From Chenggangzhangella methanolivorans (GTDB lineage: Bacteria; Pseudomonadota; Alphaproteobacteria; Rhizobiales; Methylopilaceae), in assembly GCF_019797865.1 (NCBI RefSeq), contig NZ_CP081869.1:2877501-2941500 (forward strand): a stretch of DNA of 64,000 nucleotides, given 5' to 3'. The notes under the pieces were generated by a model. That model had not been told where the DNA came from. It worked only from the letters and a program-made list of their open reading frames with translations, and made no database searches. Position 1 is the first letter of the stretch. The number at the start of each line of letters is the position of its first letter. Positions 9,899 through 18,461 of the stretch are shown piece by piece. Made by a program: the position numbers and the translations under genes.

Positions 9899-10894
9899 TC
9901 AGCTCATCACGACGTTGACCGCGCTTTCCGGCAGCTCCTTGCCGAAGCAGCGCTGGTAGAACTCGGCCACGAGGCCGCGCTCGAGTTCGTCGCACTTGTT
10001 GAGGAAGGTGAGGCGGAACGCGAAGCCGAGGTCGCCGAAGATGTCGGCGTTCTCGGCCCAGGTGATCACCGTGCGCGGGCTCATCACCGTCGACAGGTCG
10101 CCGTTGATGAAGGCCTGGCGCGTGAGGTCGGCGAGCCGCACCATCTTGGACACCGTGTCGCGGCCGTTCGGCTGGTCGCGATGGTGCGGCGACTTCGCAA
10201 GCACGATGTCGACTTCCTTGTCGTGCGCCAGATAGTTCAGCGTCGTGACGATCGACCAGCGGTCCATCTGGCCCTGATTGATCTGCTGGGTGCCGTGATA
10301 GAGGCCCGAGGTGTCGCCGAGGCCGACCGTGTTGGCGGTGGCGAACAGGCGGAACGCCGGATGCGGGCGGATGACCTTGCGCTGGTCGAGCAGCGTGAGC
10401 TTGCCGGACTGCTCCAGCACGCGCTGGATCACGAACATCACGTCGGGGCGGCCGGCGTCGTATTCGTCGAACACCAGCGCGACGTTGTTCTGCAGCGCCC
10501 AGGGCAGGATGCCGTCGCGGAATTCGGTGACCTGCTGGCCGTCCTTCAAAACGATCGCGTCCTTGCCGATCAGGTCGATGCGGCTGACATGGCTGTCGAG
10601 ATTGACGCGGATGCAGGGCCAGTTGAGGCGCGCGGCCACCTGCTCGATGTGGGTCGACTTGCCGGTGCCGTGATAGCCGGTGACCATCACGCGGCGATTG
10701 CGCGAGAAGCCGGCGAGGATCGCGAGCGTGGTGTCGTGGTCGAACAGGTAGTCGGGATCGAGGTCCGGGACCGCGCCGCGGGCCTCGCCGAAGGCCGGAA
10801 TCTCGAGATCGCTGTCGATCCCGAAGACCTGGCGGGCCGACACCTTCATGTCGGGGAGCGCCGCTTCGGCGGAGGGAGCGTCGAGCAGAGTCAT
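9899..10894 (-). CDS. cobS: Aerobic cobaltochelatase subunit CobS
   Basis: AAA+ ATPase of the cobaltochelatase; with CobT it forms the ring that powers cobalt insertion by CobN. The 331-residue product is full length and uninterrupted. Walker A is [10 protein letters not shown], Walker B is [12 protein letters not shown], and sensor-type residues follow in [13 protein letters not shown]. The N-terminus ([13 protein letters not shown]) is the standard CobS leader. It directly precedes cobT. The upstream gene on the same strand encodes a J-domain protein, an arrangement conserved in many Rhizobiales. Confidence 0.96.
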   Translation of the reverse strand: MTLLDAPSAEAALPDMKVSARQVFGIDSDLEIPAFGEARGAVPDLDPDYLFDHDTTLAILAGFSRNRRVMVTGYHGTGKSTHIEQVAARLNWPCIRVNLDSHVSRIDLIGKDAIVLKDGQQVTEFRDGILPWALQNNVALVFDEYDAGRPDVMFVIQRVLEQSGKLTLLDQRKVIRPHPAFRLFATANTVGLGDTSGLYHGTQQINQGQMDRWSIVTTLNYLAHDKEVDIVLAKSPHHRDQPNGRDTVSKMVRLADLTRQAFINGDLSTVMSPRTVITWAENADIFGDLGFAFRLTFLNKCDELERGLVAEFYQRCFGKELPESAVNVVMS

Positions 10895-10973
10895 TGGACC
10901 TCCGAAGCCGGGCGAAAGGGCCCGCGCGGCGGGGCCCGGCGGCGCGCAGTCGAAGCGCGCGGTTGTGCGTCAG

Positions 10974-11609
10974 TCAGCAAAGGCCGGCGGATCGCAGATA
11001 GTTATAGGCTTGGATGATCTCGCGCAATTTCTCCTCCGTGCTCCGGTCGCCGCCATTGGCGTCCGGGTGGAGGCGCTTCACGAGCTCCTTGTAGCGCGCC
11101 TTGATCTCGTCCGGGCTCGCGCCGGCGGAGAGGTTCATGGCCTCGAGCGACTTCAGCTCGACCTTCTTCAGCTCGCGCTTGGGTTCGGGACGGCTGCGCG
11201 GGCCGCCCTCCTCGTCGAACATGTGGAAGGCGTCGTCGAATTCGAACCCGCTCGCCCAGCCGCGGTTGCGTCCGCGCGAGCGGTCGGCGCGGTTGCGCGT
11301 CTCCGCCGACGCGCCGCCCCGGCCCATCTGCCATGTGGGGCGATGGCCGACATGGGCCTCGCGCTCATAGGCCCTGAGGTCGTCGTCCGACATCCCCTGG
11401 AAGAAATTGTAGGACTGGTTGTAGGCGCGCACATGCTCGAGGCAGAACCGCCAGTACTCGTTCTCGCGGCCGCGGCCCTTCGGCGCGCGGTGGGGCCCGG
11501 CCGCACGGCAGCCGGGATGGTCGCACTGCGCGACCTCGGGCTCCGCGCGCTTCTCTTCGGAAGGACGCGAAACCCGGATCCGGTCGAACCATGGGCTATC
11601 GAGCTTCAT
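10974..11609 (-). CDS. J-domain protein (DnaJ-like, C-terminal J domain)
   Basis: A 211-residue cytoplasmic protein with a C-terminal J domain: EIKARYKELVKRLHPDANGGD contains the diagnostic HPD tripeptide, and the fourth helix reads EKLREIIQAYNYLRS. J domains stimulate Hsp70 ATPases; the client is unknown. The N-terminal part is characteristic of the alphaproteobacterial family, with a possible metal-binding CDHPGC and a CLEHV motif, then SYNFFQGMSDDDLRAYERE. The ATG at 11609 (MKLDSPWFDRIRV) is chosen over one 39 bases upstream because the family starts there. It lies 79 bases upstream of cobS and is divergent from bolA, with overlapping or closely spaced promoters in 11610-11743. Confidence 0.88.
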   Translation of the reverse strand: MKLDSPWFDRIRVSRPSEEKRAEPEVAQCDHPGCRAAGPHRAPKGRGRENEYWRFCLEHVRAYNQSYNFFQGMSDDDLRAYEREAHVGHRPTWQMGRGGASAETRNRADRSRGRNRGWASGFEFDDAFHMFDEEGGPRSRPEPKRELKKVELKSLEAMNLSAGASPDEIKARYKELVKRLHPDANGGDRSTEEKLREIIQAYNYLRSAGLC

Positions 11610-11743
11610 CACGACGCTCATTATGGCCGCGCCTGGCATGCCGAACAAGGATTCGGGCGGCCCGAACGGGCTTGCGCAGGCCGGTCTTGACGTCGCGCCC
11701 GGGCGTCGTCATGTCCGCGACGCCCCGACAGCCGGAGATCCCG

Positions 11744-12022
11744 ATGAGCGTCCGCGCCCGCATCGAAGCGACCCTGACCGAAGCGCTGAAGCCCGAGCGG
11801 CTCGAAGTGATGGACGAGAGCCATCTCCACGCCGGCCACGCCGGCGCGCGCCCCGAGGGCGAGACGCATTTCCGCGTCCGCATCGTTTCGGGCGCGTTTT
11901 CGGGAATGAGCCGCGTCGACCGCCACCGGCAGGTCAACGCGCTGCTGGCGGCCGAGCTCCAGGGCCCGGTCCATGCGCTCGCGATCGACGCGCGCGCTCC
12001 GGAGGAGCCGGGACGGCCTTGA
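11744..12022 (+). CDS. BolA family protein
   Basis: A 92-residue BolA-type protein. BolA proteins bind [2Fe-2S] clusters together with monothiol glutaredoxins and influence iron and morphology regulation. The fold landmarks are IEATLTEALKPERLEVMDESHLHAGHAG, THFRVRIVSGAFSGMSRVDRHRQVNALLAAEL and VHALAIDARAPEE, including the invariant HRxVN-type helix and the C-terminal histidine. The ATG at 11744 follows GGAG; an ATG 33 bases upstream in frame is possible. It is divergent from the J-domain gene, a pairing seen repeatedly in Rhizobiales. Confidence 0.92.
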   Translation: MSVRARIEATLTEALKPERLEVMDESHLHAGHAGARPEGETHFRVRIVSGAFSGMSRVDRHRQVNALLAAELQGPVHALAIDARAPEEPGRP

Positions 12023-12116
12023 GCGGGCGGCGGCCGCAAAATTCGCGGCGAGAGATCTTCCGATCCGTCTCCTCTTCTTGCGTCCGGGCGGCGGTTTCGC
12101 TACAGCGTGCGCCGGC

Positions 12117-12192
12117 GCCGCAATAGCTCAGCTGGTAGAGCACGTCATTCGTAATGACGGGGTCGGGGGTTCGAGTCCCTCTTGCGGCACCA
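12117..12192 (+). tRNA. tRNA-Thr (anticodon CGT)
   Basis: A complete cloverleaf of 76 nt with encoded CCA: acceptor GCCGCAA pairs with TTGCGGC, the D arm is GCTC/GAGC, the anticodon arm is CGTCA-TTCGTAA-TGACG, and the T arm contains GGTTCGAGTCC. The anticodon CGT (12150-12152) decodes ACG. Confidence 0.97.
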
Positions 12193-12287
12193 GATTCCTC
12201 TTCAGCTGCGACAACTTAGGCCTGGGGCTCGCGCAACCAAGCGCCTCCGCGCGCGTTTAGGAGGCCGGCCCTCCGGAACCGCCAGCC

Positions 12288-12767
12288 ATGCTCGATCAGC
12301 TTCGCCGTCTCCTCTCCGACCTCACCGGCGCGTCCGAGCACGACGAGTTCGCGCTCGACGATCACCGGGTCGCGGCCGCGGCGCTTCTCGTCAACCTCGT
12401 CTCCGCCGACGGCGTCGCGAGCGAGAGCGAGAAAATCGCCCTGCACGACGTCCTGAAGGCGCGCTTCGCGCTCGACGAACACGAGACCGCCGAGCTCATC
12501 GAGGCCGGCCGTCGCCGCGAGGCCGACGCCGTCGACCTCTATGGCTTCACGAGCGTGCTGAAGCGCTCGCTCGACGCGCAAGGGCGCGCGGGCGTGGTCG
12601 AGATGATGTGGGAGATCGTGTTCGCGGACGGCGCCGCCCACGAGCTCGAGGACAACATCGTCTGGCGCGCCGCCGACCTTCTCGGGGTCTCGGACCGCGA
12701 GCGCGTGGAGCTCAAGCGCCGCATCGCCGCCCGCGCCAAGCCCCTCGGAGCCGCGGAGCCCGCCTGA
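12288..12767 (+). CDS. TerB family protein
   Basis: A 159-residue all-helical protein of the TerB (tellurite resistance B-like) family. The conserved helix pair is visible as AAAALLVNLVSADGVASESEK and, in the second half, VVEMMWEIVFADGAAHELEDNIVWRAADLLGVS; the two copies of (S/A)DG acidic loops likely bind divalent metal. TerB domains occur in stress and membrane-associated systems, but stand-alone members such as this one have no assigned role, and no other ter genes are nearby. It begins about 95 bases downstream of tRNA-Thr. Confidence 0.85.
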   Translation: MLDQLRRLLSDLTGASEHDEFALDDHRVAAAALLVNLVSADGVASESEKIALHDVLKARFALDEHETAELIEAGRRREADAVDLYGFTSVLKRSLDAQGRAGVVEMMWEIVFADGAAHELEDNIVWRAADLLGVSDRERVELKRRIAARAKPLGAAEPA

Positions 12768-13202
12768 ACGACGGGTGATCCGTATCGGGACGGCTGTCTC
12801 TCGCAAGCTGCGAGGGTTTTCGCAAAATGCGACGCCGTTTGCGAGAGCGCCGCGTCGACGCCACAATATATGGGCGCTCGACCCAGTCAGGGCGCTATAT
12901 CTCGTATGGTTTCGGCGCCATTAGGGTTGGCAAGCCGTTTGCGATGATCCCGTCAGCCGGATCTGGTTTATGCGTACCGGCATCCGTTCGGCCGGGAGGG
13001 GGGCGTTTCCGACCCCGGCGACCCCCCTTCCGGATCGAACCTTTCGGGCCCGGTCCGGCCTGTCTCTCCGAGCAATGACTGCCGCCGCCCCGCCTCTCCC
13101 GCCCGACGGGAGAGCGGGGACGGACGCGCGTCGCGATCGTCCCGGACTTGGATCCTGCGGCGCTCCCGGGTCCCGGCTCGAGGCGGGGACCTGGGCGGCC
13201 CG
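12768..13202. other. Gene-free region between terB-like gene and yggS
   Basis: About 435 bases without a supportable gene. It contains an A/T-containing stretch near 12860-12930 (ATATATGGG, CTATATCTCG), which could hold a promoter but faces no obvious gene, and very GC-rich imperfect hairpins toward yggS (13080-13200). An 83-codon open frame on the plus strand (12827-13078) has no recognisable features. I see no tRNA or tandem repeat. Confidence 0.45.
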
Positions 13203-13877
13203 TCACTCCGGCTTCGGTCGCGTTCCGAAAATCGCGGAGCCGACGCGCACATGGGTCGCGCCGAACGCGATCGCTTCGGCGTAATCGGCGCTCATGCCCA
13301 TCGACAGCCCCTCGAGTCCGTTGCGCCGCGCAAGCTTCTGCAGCAGCGCGAAATAGGGCGCGGGCGGCTCGTCGAAGGGCGGGATGCACATGAGTCCGGC
13401 CACCTCCATGCCGAGCTCGTCGCGGGCGAGGGCGACGAGCGCGTCCGTCTCGGCAGGCGCGCAGCCGGCCTTCTGCTCCTCCTCGCCGACATTCACCTGC
13501 ACGAACACCGCCGGCCGGCGGTGCTGCCGCTCCATCTCGGCGTGAAGCGCGCGGGCGATCTTCGGCCGGTCGACGGTGTGGATCACGTCGAACAGCGCGA
13601 CAGCGTCGGCGGCCTTGTTGGACTGGAGCGGGCCGATGAGATGAAGCTCGACGCCGGGATGAAGCGCGCGCAGCGCCGGCCACTTGCCCTGCGCCTCCTG
13701 CACCCGGTTCTCGCCGAAGACGCGGTGGCCGGCCGCAAGCGCCGGCTCGACGTCGACCGCGTCGAACGTTTTCGACACCGCGACGAGCGTCGTCGCGCCT
13801 TCGGGGCGGCCTGCGGCGCGCTCGGCGCGGCGGATCTGGTGGAGCGCGGCGGAGAGGTTTTCGGAGACGTCGGTCAC
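13203..13877 (-). CDS. YggS family pyridoxal 5'-phosphate homeostasis protein
   Basis: A 224-residue PLP-binding TIM-barrel protein that buffers PLP and affects amino-acid metabolism. The PLP lysine lies in TTLVAVSKTFDA. Other landmarks are FGENRVQEAQGKW, LHLIGPLQSNK, FDVIHTVDR, VFVQVNVGEEEQKAGC, GLMCIPP, LSMGMSADYAEAI and THVRVGSAIFG. The GTG at 13877, preceded by AAAGG, is the start. The apparent fusion with the upstream PIN-domain protein is caused by a single lost base near 13918 and is not real. The PIN gene ends at 13888, 11 bases upstream. Confidence 0.93.
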   Translation of the reverse strand: MTDVSENLSAALHQIRRAERAAGRPEGATTLVAVSKTFDAVDVEPALAAGHRVFGENRVQEAQGKWPALRALHPGVELHLIGPLQSNKAADAVALFDVIHTVDRPKIARALHAEMERQHRRPAVFVQVNVGEEEQKAGCAPAETDALVALARDELGMEVAGLMCIPPFDEPPAPYFALLQKLARRNGLEGLSMGMSADYAEAIAFGATHVRVGSAIFGTRPKPE

Positions 13878-13887
13878 AAGGGGCCTT

Positions 13888-14285
13888 TCAGGCCGAAGCG
13901 ATGTCGGTGCGGGCGAAGCGTCGCTCTTGTAGAGCAAGAGCGCGTGCTTGGCGCGGGCGCAGGCGTAGGCGAAGCAGTCGCCCATGTTCAACTGCGCGGG
14001 ATGGCCCGCGATCTTGCCGAAGCGGGCGGCCGCCTCGATGGCGGCGGCGCCGTCGACCGAGGTTTCTTCCGCCCCGATCCTGTCGAGAAAATCGCGGACG
14101 ATCGCGTGCGCTTCGGCGATGGTCGCGGCGTCGGCGCGCCGGCCCAAAGGCGTTTTCTTGCGGACGAGGCCGAACGTGGCTTCGAACACGCTCACGGCTG
14201 AAAAGTACAGGGGCCGCGCCGCGACCTCAATCCGGTCGACGAGCTCGTCGCCGTCCGGCTCGTGAGACAAGATCGCGACGATCAC
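13888..14285 (-). CDS. PIN-domain protein, VapC toxin-like; one frameshift, N-terminus short
   Basis: PIN-domain ribonuclease-like protein of the VapC type. From the GTG at 14285 it reads [31 protein letters not shown] (catalytic Glu), [14 protein letters not shown] (catalytic Asp) and LLLYKSD. With one base restored near 13918 it ends FARTDIASA and a stop at 13888, the standard VapC tail; length is then about 132 residues. The usual first strand with an Asp (xDASxIVAIL) is not available. Upstream in frame there is GGC where the Asp codon would be, then a stop, so either a substitution or another sequence error has removed it. No VapB-like antitoxin gene is visible upstream. Confidence 0.72.
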
Positions 14286-14487
14286 GGACGCGCCTCCCGC
14301 TCATGAATATCCATATAATCTCGACTGCATATCCCCGCCAGCCGTGCCCGCCGGGCAACGGCGCGCCTCGGACGTCCGGGCGGCCCCGCATTCTGTTGAC
14401 CGCCCGCTTCGTTTCGCGCCAAGGTCCGCGCGCCTTCGGGCGGGCGTTCGCGTCCCACCTCCACGACAAGACTGGCGTAAAAAGCTG

Positions 14488-17112
14488 ATGACGACGGAGC
14501 GCTACAACGCGCGCGAGGCCGAGCCGAAGTGGCAGGCCGCATGGAACGAGAAGCGGTTGTTCGAGACGGGCGCCGACGACGGCCGCCCGAGCTATTACGT
14601 GCTCGAGATGTTCCCCTATCCGTCGGGGCGCATCCACATGGGCCATGTCCGCAACTACGCGATGGGCGACGTGGTCGCGCGCTACAAGCGCGCCAAGGGT
14701 TTTTCGGTGCTCCACCCGATGGGCTGGGACGCGTTCGGGCTGCCGGCCGAGAACGCCGCGATGGAGCGCAAGGTCCACCCGAAGGCCTGGACCTACGACA
14801 ACATCGCCACCATGCGCGACCAGCTGAAGTCGATCGGCCTGTCGCTCGACTGGTCCCGCGAGATCGCGACCTGCGATCCTGAATATTACGCGCAGCAGCA
14901 GGCCCTGTTCCTCGACTTCCTGAAGGCCGGCCTCGCCTATCGGCGCAAGTCGAAGGTGAACTGGGATCCGGTCGACAACACGGTGCTGGCCAACGAGCAG
15001 GTCATCGACGGCCGCGGCTGGCGCTCGGGCGCGCTCGTCGAGCAGCGCGAGCTGACCCAGTGGTTCTTGAAGATCACCGACTTTTCGGACAGTCTGCTCG
15101 GCGCGCTCGACGATCTGCCGCGCTGGCCCGAAAAAGTCCGGACCATGCAGAAGAACTGGATCGGCCGCTCCGAAGGGCTGCTGGTCCGCTGGGAGGTGGG
15201 CGCGCGACGCCGGCCACGGCGGAAGCCCCGCGACCGAGATCGAGGTCTACACCACCCGTCCCGACACGCTGTTCGGCGCGAGCTTTCTGGCGCTTTCGCC
15301 CGACCACCCGACGGCGCTCGCGCTCGCCGAGGTCGATCCCGAGCTGAAGGCCTTCTCCGACGAATGCCGCCGCGCCGGCACGAGCGTCGCCGTGCTGGAG
15401 ACGGCGGAAAAGAAGGGCTACGACACCGGCCTCAAGGTTCGCCACCCGTTCGATCCGGCGTGGGAAGTCCCGGTCTATGTCGCGAACTTCGTGCTCATGG
15501 ACTACGGCACGGGCGCGATCTTCGGCTGCCCGGCGCATGACCAGCGCGACTACGATTTCGCGTCGAAATACGGCCTGCCCATCACCCCGGTGGTGGCGCC
15601 CGAAGGCGCAGATCCCGCCTCGCTGATCGAGACGAGCGCCTATGACGGCGACGGCGTCCTCGTGAACTCGCAGTTCCTCGACGGAATGTCGGTCGACGAC
15701 GCCAAGGAGGAGGTCGCCCGCCGCCTCGAGGCCGAGACGCTCGACGCGACGCCGGTGGCGCAGCGCAAGGTGAACTGGCGCCTGCGCGACTGGGGCGTCA
15801 GCCGCCAGCGCTACTGGGGCTGCCCATCCCGATCATCCATTGCGACGCCTGCGGCGTGGTCCCGGTCCCGATCGACCAGCTGCCCGTGCGGCTACCCGAA
15901 GAGGTCTCGTTCGACCGGCCCGGCAATCCGCTCGACCGCGACGACGCCTGGCGCAACGTGCCCTGTCCGAGCTGCGGCGCCCCCGCCCGGCGCGAGACCG
16001 ACACGATGGACACCTTCGTGGACTCGTCCTGGTACTTCGCGCGCTTCACCTCGCCGCACGCGACGACGCCGACGGAGCCAGAGGTCGCCAACCGCTTCCT
16101 GCCGGTCGACCAGTATATCGGCGGCGTCGAGCACGCGATCCTGCACCTGCTCTATGCGCGCTTCTTCACCCGCGCAATGCAGGCCACCGGCCATGTCGGC
16201 GTCGAGGAGCCGTTCGCCGGTCTCTTCACGCAAGGGATGGTGGTCCACGAGACCTACAAGGACGCGTCCGGAGCCTGGGTCGCGCCGGCCGACATCCGGC
16301 TGAGCGAGGCCGACGGCGTCCGCTCGGCGACGAAGCTCTCGAACGGCGAGCCGGTCGAGATCGGCTCGATCGAGAAGATGTCGAAGTCGAAGAAGAACGT
16401 CGTCGACCCCAACGACATCATCGAGACCTACGGGGCCGACACCGCGCGCTGGTTCGTGCTGTCGGACAGCCCGCCCGACCGCGACGTGATCTGGACCGAG
16501 GCCGGCGTCGACGGCGCCTCGAAGCGCGTGCAGCGCATCTGGCGGCTCGCGAATGAAGCCGCGGCCAAGGGCGCGCTTGTCGGCGCGGCGGCTCCGGCCG
16601 AATTGAGCGAAGCCGCCACCGCGCTCCGCCGCGCCGCCCATGGCGCGCTCTCGCGCGTCGGCGACGGCGTCGAGCGCTTCCACTTCAACATCTGCATAGC
16701 GGCCATCAACGAGCTGTCGAACGCGCTGAGCCAGGCGCTCCAGTCGGCGGAGACGCCGGACGAAGGCATGGCTTTCGCGCTGCGCGAGGCGGCCGAGATT
16801 CTCGTCCAGATCGTCGCGCCCTTCACGCCGCATCTGGCCGAAGAGGCCTGGGGCGCGCTCGGCCACGAGACGCTGGTGGCCGAGACGGCGTGGCCGGCGG
16901 CCGATCCCGCGCTTTTGGCGTCCGACACAGTCACGCTGCCGGTGCAGGTCAACGGAAAGAAGCGGGATGAGCTCGTCGCGCCTGTCGACGCGAGCGCCGC
17001 GGACATCGAAGCTATGGTGCGGGCGCTCGAATCGGTCGCGAAGGCGGTCGGCGACAAGCCCATCCGCAAGGTCATCGTGGTGCCCCGGAGGATCGTCAAT
17101 GTGGTCGCGTAA
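14488..17112 (+). CDS. leuS: Leucyl-tRNA synthetase; two frameshifts
   Basis: Class I aminoacyl-tRNA synthetase that charges tRNA-Leu. Signature motifs are intact: the HIGH box as HMGHVRN in [15 protein letters not shown], the [12 protein letters not shown] segment, editing-domain patterns ([19 protein letters not shown]), the zinc-like insert (CPSCGAP), [11 protein letters not shown], and the KMSKS loop in [15 protein letters not shown]. An extra base near 15205 shifts the frame before the editing domain, and a lost C near 15821 restores it, giving 874 residues, normal for LeuS. The ATG at 14488 begins [15 protein letters not shown]. The stop overlaps lptE, which starts 14 bases before the leuS end. 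Essential function argues that the shifts are sequence errors. Confidence 0.96.
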
Positions 17113-17650
17113 TGGGACTGCGTTCGCCCGGCTCGCCGTCGTGGGCGTTCTCGCCCTCGGCCTCGCCGGCTGCTTCCGCCCGGTCTATGGCGGCGGAACC
17201 GCGCCTGCGGTGACCTCGAAGACCTTCTCGGGCGGCGGCGACGTCGCGACCGAGCTCGCCGCGGTCGACGTGAAGCCGCTCGAGGGCCGGGTCGGCGGAA
17301 AGCTCCGCAACGAGCTGATCTTCGCCCTGCGGGGCGGCGGCGCGGCGGGTCCGACGGCCTACCGGCTCACCATCCGGCTCAAGGAATACGGCCAGTCTGC
17401 GGTCGTCGACCCGCTCGCCGACATTCCGCAGACCCGGACCATCTCGCTCACCGCCGACTACGACCTGACCCGCGCCGGGACGCTCGATCCGATCGCCACG
17501 GGCCATACGGTCGCGACCGCGACCTATTCGAGCGGCCTTCAGCGTTTCGCGAACGTGCGCGCGGAGCGTGACGCCGAAGACCGGGCGGCGGTCCAGCTCT
17601 CCGAGCGCATCCGCGCCCGCCTGCAGGCCTATTTCGCCACGGGGAAGTAA
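17099..17650 (+). CDS. lptE: LPS assembly lipoprotein LptE
   Basis: Outer-membrane lipoprotein that plugs the LptD barrel for LPS insertion. The 183-residue protein starts at ATG 17099 inside the leuS 3' end, with a short basic N-terminus, a hydrophobic stretch and the lipobox LGLAGC (Cys about residue 26), followed by FRPVYGG, the typical alphaproteobacterial LptE opening. The mature part has the LptE pattern ([51 protein letters not shown]). In most Rhizobiales holA follows directly; here a palindromic repeat and the opposing ppa gene follow. Confidence 0.92.
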   Translation: MWSRNGTAFARLAVVGVLALGLAGCFRPVYGGGTAPAVTSKTFSGGGDVATELAAVDVKPLEGRVGGKLRNELIFALRGGGAAGPTAYRLTIRLKEYGQSAVVDPLADIPQTRTISLTADYDLTRAGTLDPIATGHTVATATYSSGLQRFANVRAERDAEDRAAVQLSERIRARLQAYFATGK

Positions 17651-17696
17651 TTTCGCGCGGAGAGGGCGGCTGCCGCTCCCTCCGCCATGCTCCGCA

Positions 17697-17786
17697 TGGT
17701 CCTCCCCGCTTCGCAGGGGAGGATCAAACTAAGACCTCTCGCGCTGCGCGCGGATCCTCCCCTGCGTCAGCGGAGGAGGGGGACCA
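17697..17786. repeat. Large imperfect inverted repeat between lptE and ppa
   Basis: Two arms, each itself containing a CCTCCCC/GGGGAGG hairpin, are roughly reverse complements: the left arm reads GTCCTCCCCGCT then GGGGAGGATC; the right arm reads GGATCCTCCCCTGCG then GGAGGAGG. The outer arms together make a cruciform-sized palindrome. Sited between convergent genes, it may serve as a bidirectional terminator or be a member of a dispersed intergenic repeat; related CTCCCTCCCC hairpins appear at 45813 and 50459. Confidence 0.6.
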
Positions 17787-17848
17787 CCCGCAGGGTGGAG
17801 GAGGGGGCCGGCGCGCCGCTCTCCGACGAGATCAGCCCTTCGCCAGCC

Positions 17849-18388
17849 TCAGCCCTTCTTAGCGGCCTTGGCGCGGTCGATCGCCTCGACGATCATGCGC
17901 TGCGCCTCCTCGGCGTCGCCCCAGCCGAGCGCCTTCACCCACTTGTCGCCCTCGAGGTCCTTGTAGTGCTCGAAGAAGTGGCTGATCTGGCTGAGCAGAA
18001 TATCGGGCAGCTGGGTGTAGTTGGTGATTCCCTCATAGCGGCGCGTCAGCTTCGGCGAGGGCACCGCGATGATCTTCTCGTCCTGCCCCTTCTCGTCCTC
18101 CATCTTGAAGACGCCGACCGGGCGGCAGTTGATGATCGCGCCCGGCACGATGGCGCGGGTGTTGGCCACCAGCACGTCGATCGGGTCGCCGTCGTCGGAG
18201 AGCGTGTGGGGCACGAAGCCGTAGTTCCCCGGGTAGCGCATCGAGGTGTAGAGGAAGCGGTCGACGACGAGCGTGCCGGCTTCCTTGTCCATCTCGTACT
18301 TGATGGGCTCGCCGCCGATCGGCACCTCGATGATGACGTTGACGTCGGCCGGCGGATTGTTGCCGATCGCGATGTGTTCGATACGCAT
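17849..18388 (-). CDS. ppa: Inorganic pyrophosphatase (family I)
   Basis: Soluble Mg-dependent pyrophosphatase that hydrolyses PPi and so drives biosynthetic reactions. The 179-residue product has the family I landmarks: [26 protein letters not shown], the acidic metal-binding signature [10 protein letters not shown], and [13 protein letters not shown]. The ATG at 18388 starts [18 protein letters not shown]. It is divergent from hrpB with a 73-base shared promoter region, and convergent with lptE. Confidence 0.96.
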   Translation of the reverse strand: MRIEHIAIGNNPPADVNVIIEVPIGGEPIKYEMDKEAGTLVVDRFLYTSMRYPGNYGFVPHTLSDDGDPIDVLVANTRAIVPGAIINCRPVGVFKMEDEKGQDEKIIAVPSPKLTRRYEGITNYTQLPDILLSQISHFFEHYKDLEGDKWVKALGWGDAEEAQRMIVEAIDRAKAAKKG

Positions 18389-18461
18389 TTGAGCTCTTCC
18401 CTGAGGTGTCGCAGTCTCTCTAGCGGAGGCCTGCGGCCGCGGGCAACCGCCGGATGGTGCA

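Noticed and set aside
12827..13078. An 83-codon open frame in the terB-yggS gap
   Set aside because: No ribosome site, low-complexity Pro/Arg/Gly content and no recognisable motif.
13203..14285. A PIN-domain/YggS fusion protein of 360 residues
   Set aside because: A single missing base near 13918 removes the PIN stop; restoring it gives the standard VapC tail and an independent YggS start at 13877 with a ribosome site.
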